In this document: positions 20,718 through 26,121 of the stretch, one piece after another
How the letters are laid out: each line of letters begins with the position of its first letter
Position numbering within the stretch: the stretch's first letter is position 1
Origin: a virus
Length of the DNA stretch: 26,121 bases
Virus record (IMG/VR): IMGVR_UViG_3300027987_000364
Span: 1 to 26,121 of that record
Direction: 5' to 3' (one strand)
Notes under the pieces: generated by a model
The model's database searches: none
What the model was told of the DNA's origin: nothing
The model's input: the letters and a program-made list of their open reading frames with translations, nothing else
Translations under genes and position numbers: made by a program

Positions 20718-21281
20718 ATGGTTGGCCGCACTGTTCGTGTCCTGAACTTCATATTCCAAAAGTTCGGGAATTGCCTTCACGATGGCGGGTGGGAAATCGC
20801 CATTACGAAGGGTTTCTGGTTCTCATACCACCACGGGTGGGAGCCTGAAAGATGGCAAGATGTTCTGAATACTCGATTAGGCGTCCATATCGGTAAGGGA
20901 CGATGGGATGAGCGAAAGAACATCGTGCTCTACAGCCGCACATGGGAGACGAGCCCGACTGGCTACAATCCAGAGTATGTGTGTGCAGAATGTGGCGTCG
21001 GCATCGAAGTTAGCAACTTTGATGAGGCAGACGCACTCAACTACCTATGCGACGATTGCGACCAGGCTATGCTAGACAGCATGGTTGGCTCAATCGACGT
21101 CGACGAGCAGGGTAACTCACGATACGACAAATACGGCCATTTTGTCTGTGATTGTGGGTGGACATCCTGTGGCGGTGGCAGAGGCTGTGGCGATTGCTCA
21201 GATTGCTACGGCGAGATTTGCGAATGCCACCTAATGGAAGAATTCCCCGACGGCGAAGATCACATTCCTTGGGAATACTAA
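20718..21281 (+). CDS. Cysteine-rich protein of unknown function
   Basis: The 187-residue protein has an N-terminal part with many aromatic residues (WEIAITKGFWFSYHHGWEPERW) and a C-terminal half with at least a dozen cysteines: CAECG, LCDDCD, then CDCGWTSCGGGRGCGDCSDCYGEICEC in the tail (given in pieces: CDCGW, CGDCSDC, CECH). This suggests several zinc sites. AAGGAG lies before the ATG. It stands alone: the nested palindrome precedes it and an intrinsic terminator follows ten bases after the stop. No family is recognised; nucleic acid binding is plausible. Confidence 0.75.
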   Translation: MVGRTVRVLNFIFQKFGNCLHDGGWEIAITKGFWFSYHHGWEPERWQDVLNTRLGVHIGKGRWDERKNIVLYSRTWETSPTGYNPEYVCAECGVGIEVSNFDEADALNYLCDDCDQAMLDSMVGSIDVDEQGNSRYDKYGHFVCDCGWTSCGGGRGCGDCSDCYGEICECHLMEEFPDGEDHIPWEY

Positions 21282-21291
21282 CTCGCCGTAG

Positions 21292-21322
21292 AACCCCACC
21301 TGGAAAAACCAGGTGGGGTTTT
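21292..21322 (+). terminator. Intrinsic terminator after cysteine-rich gene
   Basis: A perfect 12-bp stem AACCCCACCTGG/CCAGGTGGGGTT with loop AAAAA is followed by a short T-run (TTTT overlaps the stem end). Confidence 0.88.
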
Positions 21323-21340
21323 GGTGGTTAATCTTATTCT

Positions 21341-21364
21341 TGGTTAGCCAGGTCAGGCTAACCA
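21341..21364 (+). promoter_or_regulatory. Leader hairpin before the 183-residue gene
   Basis: TGGTTAGCC and GGCTAACCA form a 9-bp stem around AGGTCA, 24 bases before the ATG. It follows GGTTAATCTTATT at 21326-21338. No T-run, so it is not a terminator; it may be a leader or operator element. Confidence 0.55.
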
Positions 21365-21387
21365 CATTCACAACCTAGGAGGTTGAA

Positions 21388-21939
21388 ATGTCTACATTCT
21401 CACTGTACAACAGCGTCACCCGCAAGTGCCTACTCAAAAATGGCACAGCGGCAGAACTGGTGGAGCGCCAGCGCTCATACCAGGCGCATGGGGGAAATGC
21501 GTTGCTCGTCGTTACTCGTGACGATGAGGAACCAAGATTTCCTCGCCCGAAGAACATCGCAGAGAAGGGCGAGAAGGTGTTAGTGCCAATCACCGTTGAT
21601 CCTCCGGCGCCAACACCTGGCGAGAACGAGGCCGCCCAGTTGAGCATGCTCAACGTGCCACCACGTGTCGAGGTGGTATCAAGCAAATTGCTCTTGGAGC
21701 GTGGCCAGAAAATGGCCCGATTTTGCTTGGAGCGTGCCCCTGAAGTTGGCATGAACTTTACCTGGTCAAACGTCGTACACAAGGTAATGGGCGGCAAAGT
21801 GCCAACAACTGAACTCACCAAGACCGATCCAGACCGCGATAGCGAATTCACGTTCTTGAAAAAGAGCGTCATGGCCATCATCGAACTGGCGGGTTCAAAG
21901 AGGGACTTAATTGCTGAAGGCAAGGAAGTCCTGGATTAA
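21388..21939 (+). CDS. Protein of unknown function
   Basis: The 183-residue protein has no recognised family. The N-terminal third is basic and beta-like, with KNGTAAELVERQRSY; a proline-rich linker (DPPAPTPGENEA) follows at about 72-84; the rest is helical (KLLLERGQKMARFCLERAPEVG and KKSVMAIIELAGSKRDLIAEGKEVLD). CTAGGAGG precedes the ATG. It has its own leader and terminator, like its neighbours. Base use is richer in G+C than in the tail genes, though not strikingly so. Confidence 0.75.
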   Translation: MSTFSLYNSVTRKCLLKNGTAAELVERQRSYQAHGGNALLVVTRDDEEPRFPRPKNIAEKGEKVLVPITVDPPAPTPGENEAAQLSMLNVPPRVEVVSSKLLLERGQKMARFCLERAPEVGMNFTWSNVVHKVMGGKVPTTELTKTDPDRDSEFTFLKKSVMAIIELAGSKRDLIAEGKEVLD

Positions 21940-21947
21940 CGAAGAAC

Positions 21948-21981
21948 AGGGTGACCTAGGCAACGGACTAGGTCACCCTTT
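21948..21981 (+). terminator. Intrinsic terminator after the 183-residue gene
   Basis: AGGGTGACCTAG pairs with CTAGGTCACCCT over 12 bp, closed by an eight-base loop, and is followed by TT and then a weak T-rich tail. Confidence 0.85.
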
Positions 21982-22011
21982 CGTTGGTTAATCTCATTAA
22001 GGAGGTGGCAA

Positions 22012-22290
22012 ATGGCCATCAATGTACCAGCCCAAATCTGTGACGCCTGTGGATTGGAAATCCACGGGAATGTCGTGACGCACCCCAACTATGATGGTGT
22101 GTATCACCATCAATGCAAATTTCCCAAGCGGGTGGGAGATTTGCTCATAGGCTACGACAACGTAGTCCTTGAGGTGCTGGAACCCGAGCAGGAACCTGAC
22201 TACCCTCAGGTATTCCTTGAGCATCCAGAGGAATGTGATTGCGCCTGGTGCTCACCACTTCCATGGCAACCCACGAATGTGGAGTATTAG
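22012..22290 (+). CDS. Small zinc-binding protein
   Basis: The 92-residue protein holds CDACG near residue 10, HxxC in VYHHQCKF near residue 35, and CDCAWC near residue 77. The first part looks like a treble-clef or LIM-like small zinc finger, of the kind seen in many phage proteins. AAGGAGG precedes the ATG. GGTTAATCTCATT lies just before its ribosome site. It is followed two bases later by a 29-residue membrane gene and then a terminator, so the pair forms a short operon. Confidence 0.75.
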   Translation: MAINVPAQICDACGLEIHGNVVTHPNYDGVYHHQCKFPKRVGDLLIGYDNVVLEVLEPEQEPDYPQVFLEHPEECDCAWCSPLPWQPTNVEY

Positions 22291-22292
22291 CC

Positions 22293-22382
22293 ATGGAAAC
22301 CTGGCAAATCGGGTTAATCCTATTAATTGCGCTCATAATCTTGGGCGTAATCGAGGGTATCACGCACAAAGATATTCTCTAA
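22293..22382 (+). CDS. 29-residue membrane peptide
   Basis: The short frame has GGAG eight bases before its ATG, inside the end of the zinc-binding gene. METWQ is followed by one hydrophobic helix from about 6 to 20 and ends EGITHKDIL. It is followed directly by an intrinsic terminator. Function is unknown. Confidence 0.6.
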   Translation: METWQIGLILLIALIILGVIEGITHKDIL

Positions 22383-22388
22383 ACCAAG

Positions 22389-22422
22389 GCCTGGCTACTT
22401 AGGTGGCCAGGCTCTTATTTTT
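22389..22422 (+). terminator. Intrinsic terminator
   Basis: GCCTGGC and GCCAGGC pair around a ten-base loop, followed by TCTTATTTTT. Confidence 0.8.
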
Positions 22423-22438
22423 CACCTGGCATGTAGGA

Positions 22439-22530
22439 ACTCATGCCACTTGCTTGGGCGGCACAAAGTACAAAGTACGTGCCGCTCCAGCAGTGGCATG
22501 AGTAACATGGAAATGCGGGCGAAAGCCCGT
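22439..22530 (+). ncRNA. Candidate small structured RNA
   Basis: The 12-bp perfect stem ACTCATGCCACT/AGTGGCATGAGT (22439-22503) encloses GCGGCAC/GTGCCGC, whose 14-base loop is AAAGTACAAAGTAC. A second hairpin CGGGC-GAAA-GCCCG with a GNRA loop follows at 22516-22529. The element lies between a terminator and the next ribosome site in 200 bases without a gene. The AAAGTAC loop is the same motif found in the larger RNA candidate. It could be a stand-alone small RNA or the 5' leader of the polymerase operon. Confidence 0.6.
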
Positions 22531-22590
22531 GGAAGAGCATGACAGTCACGTGGCATTAGAATTCGAAATTTATGGAAGGAGGTAGGCAAT

Positions 22591-22671
22591 ATGACCCAGG
22601 TCTCAGAGTTTAAGTCTCTAGTCCCAGGAGTTTCTATCCCAGGTACGCTATTCCTAGGTAAGCCTGGTTAA
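22591..22671 (+). CDS. 26-residue peptide (possible leader peptide)
   Basis: AAGGAGG lies eight bases before the ATG, as strong as that of any gene here. The peptide MTQVSEFKSLVPGVSIPGT... is rich in Gly, Pro and Val, with no membrane segment. It begins the polymerase operon. It may be a real small protein or a leader peptide; 51 bases separate it from the next start. Confidence 0.55.
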   Translation: MTQVSEFKSLVPGVSIPGTLFLGKPG

Positions 22672-22722
22672 TTATAAGCAGAGAGACTGGAGATCCCAAA
22701 GAACCACTCAAGGAGAAAAACC

Positions 22723-22893
22723 ATGATAACAATAATTGTGTGCTCAATCGTAGCCACCTGGATAGTGGGCTCCGCCCTATTGGTTGTGACAATCTGCATG
22801 AACTCAAGCAGGCTATCAAGAATAGAGGAGAAGGACGAGGAACTGTTCGCAAAAATCGATGAGTTACTCAAGGAGAAATTTGATGAAAACTAA
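22723..22893 (+). CDS. 56-residue membrane-anchored coiled-coil protein
   Basis: AAGGAG precedes the ATG. A hydrophobic N-terminal helix (about 2-26) is followed by a charged helix (SRLSRIEEKDEELFAKIDELLKEKF). The gene overlaps the polymerase start by 11 bases, and the ribosome site of the polymerase is within its end, so translation of the two is probably coupled. It could anchor or regulate its neighbour, but this is inference. Confidence 0.72.
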   Translation: MITIIVCSIVATWIVGSALLVVTICMNSSRLSRIEEKDEELFAKIDELLKEKFDEN

Positions 22894-25204
22894 ACTGGAT
22901 GTAATATCACCATCGGGAGAATTGCTGGAAGAAAGAACATTGATAAATGCGCCGTGGAAAGCGCTGTATCCAGAACAAGACATGGTCATTATCGATTGGA
23001 TGGCAGATACCACAGACCGCCCAAATGCAGAGCAGATAATGACACCAGTAGAATACAAGGACAAGATATTCTATGGCGATAAATATTGGGGGAGTGCAGT
23101 AAAGATCGGCAAGACAATCGGCGTAACAGAACCATTCCTGGATAACATACTGGTCAAAAGGGCAGAAGATGGCCAAAGAGTAGGCAGGTATCTGCATGCT
23201 GAAGGGCATTGGGGTATGTACCAGGGCCCACTAAGAGTAAGGATCAGCCCAATAAACACCATGACACCATGGGGGGTAATTCATGATGGGCGTGGTTTCA
23301 TCCGCAAGAATTTAGCGGAGGAAAACAAAACCAAGTTAAGCCCAATAAATGCGGGCAGAGCCAGAGAAAGTTACATGTTCTGGCAGAGAATTCCCTGGTC
23401 AGATGCACTGGAGAATGAAATCAAGCCAATATTGCTAAAACAATGCGAGGATGCCGCAGATATAGGCGCATTGCTAATGCAATATTCTCCAGCCAGTTTT
23501 GAGCACAAGAGGAAACTGTACCAGGCCAATAAGAAAATGGAGCGCCATCCATTCATAGTAAACGCAATTGCCAGATCATCAGGAGATATTCTGGCAAGGA
23601 TGGCCACAACCGCAAATGTAGGCACAAGATGGGGGTTAATCATCCCTACACAGGAGATTTGTATTCCATGGCTACCAGATGGCCATCCTGTAATTATCTA
23701 TCGGCATCCCATAGATAGTTATGGCTCAATCCAGGCAGTAGTCAACAGCCTGAAAGATCTGAAACACATGAACTATGTAACTGACCAATACACGCTAGCA
23801 GATAAGAGGCTAGTTGCCAAGGGATTGGTCAGTGAAGTAGAAACCAACGAATTCGATCTTTGGATATGTAATGAAGATATCAAGATGAGCACTGGCGACC
23901 TGGAGGAAATGAGGGCGCAGGATGAAACAATCACAGATAACAGTGTACTGTCATTCACCCAAAAGCATAAAGCCGAAAACAATGTCGGCGTGCCCATAGA
24001 TTGGGGGAAAGAGAAGATCGGGTGTGATGCTGACGGAGATACACTGGATGTGGTTGACGGCGCCAAGTATCCAGCATTGTACGAGGCAGTCTTGTCACAG
24101 CCGGATGGAAAGACTCCGAAACTGACTAAGACAAGTTCTCCACTAAGTGATCGCCCATTCATGATAAGGAAATCAATGATGAATTTAGTAGGCCATGCCA
24201 CCAAGGTGGCCAGCGATACATTCATCGTTGAAGATCGCCAGACATTGGCTAAAGAATTGGGCAAGAAAACCAGAGCGCTCATGGATGAAGAACTGAACTA
24301 CAACGTCAAATGCGGAACTGACGGATACAAATGCAATATCGATATGGAAGTCATCCGCAAAAATATCTCAGTTATGTCATCCAATCAGCAAAATCTCTTA
24401 GGTAAGGGCGCAGTCTATACAGACTGGCCTAACGAGGAGGATTTCTCGCACAGCATCCCAAAAATCTGGAGTGAAGATCTGACAGACGACGAGAAAGCAA
24501 GGGCAATTATGCCCTGGATGGATGGCACAGTACCAAAAATCTGCAAGATAACATTGCCATTCATGCAAAATGCGCTGGACGAACCATTCGCAGTTTATCC
24601 ACTAACAGAGTTTAGAGGATTTGTACCAAGGCCAGTGGGAGCAATCCTGGAAGAGGCAAAGCGCTTGCAGAAATGGTACAACGCTCGTGCAGTGTCCACA
24701 AACTGGATGGACGACGATGACATCAAGCGCACAGTAGCAAGATGGAACGAAGAAATAGCCAAGTCCAATTTCGATAGAATGGAATTGGCAAAAGCATTGT
24801 GGTATGTGGCTCATTCGGCCAGAGGCACATACAATGGCGCCGGATCGGTATTTCTAGGGTTTGAGGAAGAAACCGTGCTAATCTCAGAAATCGGCGCCAA
24901 TCCAAAGAAAGTGCAAGCCAAGCAATATATCGTTGTAAATGGCCTAGATCAGCAAGTCCCAAAGACAGATCAGTTAGAAATCGAGGGAGAGATCAAGGAC
25001 ATGGAAACGATAAAAGATGGCCGAGTATTGATCCGCAAGGTTATTGTCGCAGAAGTGCCAGGACAACGCCAACCAAAAGATAAAAGGTGGCCGTTCAATG
25101 CCATAGCGATAGTAGCCAAAAATACTTTCCAACCTCCGGTAGGAAAGTTCAAGATCAGGCTAATGAGAGGCACAGAGAATACTCACCTGATGACATTAGA
25201 CTAA
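22883..25204 (+). CDS. Putative single-chain two-barrel RNA polymerase (DxDGD)
   Basis: The 773-residue protein holds GCDADGDTLDVVDG (380-393), matching the DxDGD metal-binding catalytic motif of RNA polymerase beta-prime-type double-psi beta barrels and of QDE-1/YonO-like enzymes; D382, D384 and D386 would bind magnesium. Two more blocks are in the right order: HDGRGFIRKNLA (134-145), like the DGxGxIS...LA block of the first barrel, and VIIYRHPIDSYGSIQAV (270-286), like the RxP...GDI block before DxDGD. Length fits compact single-chain phage polymerases. It would transcribe phage genes from its own signals. The ATG at 22883 is preceded by AAGGAG. The remaining residues (400-773) have no recognised domain. 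If the barrels cannot be confirmed, the protein remains a large phage protein of unknown function. Confidence 0.72.
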   Translation: MKTKLDVISPSGELLEERTLINAPWKALYPEQDMVIIDWMADTTDRPNAEQIMTPVEYKDKIFYGDKYWGSAVKIGKTIGVTEPFLDNILVKRAEDGQRVGRYLHAEGHWGMYQGPLRVRISPINTMTPWGVIHDGRGFIRKNLAEENKTKLSPINAGRARESYMFWQRIPWSDALENEIKPILLKQCEDAADIGALLMQYSPASFEHKRKLYQANKKMERHPFIVNAIARSSGDILARMATTANVGTRWGLIIPTQEICIPWLPDGHPVIIYRHPIDSYGSIQAVVNSLKDLKHMNYVTDQYTLADKRLVAKGLVSEVETNEFDLWICNEDIKMSTGDLEEMRAQDETITDNSVLSFTQKHKAENNVGVPIDWGKEKIGCDADGDTLDVVDGAKYPALYEAVLSQPDGKTPKLTKTSSPLSDRPFMIRKSMMNLVGHATKVASDTFIVEDRQTLAKELGKKTRALMDEELNYNVKCGTDGYKCNIDMEVIRKNISVMSSNQQNLLGKGAVYTDWPNEEDFSHSIPKIWSEDLTDDEKARAIMPWMDGTVPKICKITLPFMQNALDEPFAVYPLTEFRGFVPRPVGAILEEAKRLQKWYNARAVSTNWMDDDDIKRTVARWNEEIAKSNFDRMELAKALWYVAHSARGTYNGAGSVFLGFEEETVLISEIGANPKKVQAKQYIVVNGLDQQVPKTDQLEIEGEIKDMETIKDGRVLIRKVIVAEVPGQRQPKDKRWPFNAIAIVAKNTFQPPVGKFKIRLMRGTENTHLMTLD

Positions 25205-25214
25205 GGAGAATATC

Positions 25215-25607
25215 ATGAATAAAGATTGGTTAGAACTAGAAGGCGACGACAGGGATGATGTAATGTCATTCATGTACAAGCCAGTGGCCACAGGCGCAGG
25301 AGCAGATCCAGATGGCGCCAGTTTCCCATGGCAGATCAATGTATATCGCAAAGATGATTGGGGTGATGAAATGTTCTATGATCGCCACAGCGATATGCAC
25401 GAATACATTGACGAGAAAATCCTGTCAGAGGATGTCAATATGATCCAGGTGTTCTTTGAGGGAAGGATATACGAAGTATATCAATTGCTCATGAATAATT
25501 CATGGCAATATACAAACTTCCGGACAGGAGCAGTCAAGATAGGCACGCCAGCAGAAATCCAGAATGCACGTGCCCTCCAGGGAATTCCACTAGGAGGCTG
25601 GTTATGA
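25215..25607 (+). CDS. Acidic protein of unknown function, downstream of polymerase
   Basis: The 130-residue protein is acidic (LELEGDDRDDVMSF at the start, and HSDMHEYIDEKILSEDVNM in the middle) with aromatic residues scattered as in a small alpha/beta domain. AAGGAG lies before the ATG, ten bases after the polymerase stop, so it is probably in the same operon. No family is recognised. An accessory factor for the polymerase is conceivable, with no direct support. Confidence 0.7.
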   Translation: MNKDWLELEGDDRDDVMSFMYKPVATGAGADPDGASFPWQINVYRKDDWGDEMFYDRHSDMHEYIDEKILSEDVNMIQVFFEGRIYEVYQLLMNNSWQYTNFRTGAVKIGTPAEIQNARALQGIPLGGWL

Positions 25608-26011
25608 ACCCACAAGAACTGTCACTAGAATACGAAAGTAAAGCCAAGATATTCGAGCCATACGAATACGAATGCCAAACAGGATATTACTTTGCAATGG
25701 CAAGAAATTTGCTGTTCACAGCAGAGTTAGATCACCCATGCCCAACGCCAGAAAGATCATACAGGATGGAAAGCCTGGTTGTCCGAGCGGCAGTAGCGAT
25801 CAAACTTGGCGGCCATCTCGAAATGAAACATGTAGAGGTGGCAAATAAGAAATGGTGGGTAGAATTGCACTTCCGTGACGGATCGAGTGAAGGCATCAAA
25901 CCATTTCGGCGCCGAAAGCGTGCTGAAAGTTTCATCGCAAACATGTATTTGTTCGCCTTGACAGAACAGAAAATTCCAAGTAAAATCGGGCAGGGGAATA
26001 CGAAGAGGTAA
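25604..26011 (+). CDS. Protein of unknown function, end of polymerase operon
   Basis: The 135-residue protein begins at an ATGA overlap with TAGGAGG before it. It is helical at the start (ELSLEYESKAKIFEPYEYE) and has a strand-rich middle and a basic patch FRRRKRAESF near residue 105. A copy of the dispersed palindrome (25904-25917) encodes part of that patch, in a different reading frame from the other coding copies. A terminator follows. No family is recognised. Confidence 0.72.
   Translation: MNPQELSLEYESKAKIFEPYEYECQTGYYFAMARNLLFTAELDHPCPTPERSYRMESLVVRAAVAIKLGGHLEMKHVEVANKKWWVELHFRDGSSEGIKPFRRRKRAESFIANMYLFALTEQKIPSKIGQGNTKR
25904..25917. repeat. Dispersed palindrome TTTCG-N4-CGAAA, copy 8
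   Basis: TTTCGGCGCCGAAA is a perfect palindrome inside the last full gene of the window. It reads F-R-R-R-K, unlike the F-[GD]-x-E of the other coding copies. Confidence 0.75.
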
Positions 26012-26023
26012 CATTAACTTAAT

Positions 26024-26062
26024 AGCGGCCTATACTATCTACTTGGTATAGGCCGCTCTTTT
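26024..26062 (+). terminator. Intrinsic terminator after polymerase operon
   Basis: AGCGGCCTATAC pairs with GTATAGGCCGCT over 12 bp around a ten-base loop and is followed by CTTTT and further T-rich sequence. Confidence 0.88.
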
Positions 26063-26093
26063 AATTTATTACCTGATGACTTAGGAGGTAGTA

Positions 26094-26121
26094 ATGACTA
26101 AAGTAAGAAGTCCGTTCTTTG
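26094..26121 (+). CDS. Start of a gene cut by the window edge
   Basis: TAGGAGG lies seven bases before an ATG and nine codons (MTKVRSPFF) follow before the edge. The gene follows the same pattern of terminator, A/T-rich leader and strong ribosome site as its neighbours. Product unknown. Confidence 0.6.

Noticed and set aside
25772-25812. tRNA-like stretch (gtccgagcggc) in the last full gene
   Set aside because: No acceptor or T arm can be closed around it and it lies in a good coding frame.

Overview
The window is part of a tailed double-stranded DNA phage genome (Caudoviricetes type). It carries a terminase large subunit, a portal, a receptor-binding-like tail protein, a holin, two DNA methyltransferases and many tiny zinc-binding or membrane proteins. 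The host cannot be named. Very regular AGGAGG-type ribosome sites and an LLH-type holin are compatible with a Gram-positive or related monoderm host, but that is inference. No integrase, repressor gene or CRISPR array is visible.

Left arm (1-14,579), all minus strand, is read leftward from a strong sigma70-like promoter at 14,615-14,642. Order of transcription: LLH holin, PD-(D/E)XK-like nuclease, HNH endonuclease, zinc ribbon, large terminase, tiny membrane proteins, deoxyribosyltransferase-like protein, a second holin-like protein, tRNA-Leu(UAG), tRNA-Thr(UGU), sulfotransferase, a run of overlapping zinc-ribbon genes, beta-class DNA methyltransferase, portal, virion proteins, an HTH-metallophosphoesterase fusion, a MAF/DUF115-like protein, two tandem paralogues, and a large lectin-repeat tail protein that runs off the left edge. 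No major capsid gene is recognised here.

Right arm (14,670-26,121), all plus strand, first holds a tight cluster of small early-type genes with overlapping stops and starts, ending in a Dam-like N6-adenine methyltransferase. Then comes about 1.2 kb without a credible gene (18,140-19,374), filled with long nested inverted repeats that look like a giant ornate non-coding RNA. After it the genes are widely spaced, and several are followed by their own intrinsic terminator. A second structured RNA candidate lies at 22,439-22,530. The arm ends with a 773-residue protein whose DxDGD motif and upstream motifs fit a single-chain two-barrel RNA polymerase (YonO/QDE-1-like).

Three signals deserve most attention: the putative phage RNA polymerase; the structured RNAs, whose hairpin loops share AAAGTAC or AAAGAAC; and eight copies of a palindrome TTTCG-N4-CGAAA spread over both arms, in genes and between them. 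A phage polymerase and a dispersed palindrome could be parts of one expression system, but nothing in the sequence proves the link.
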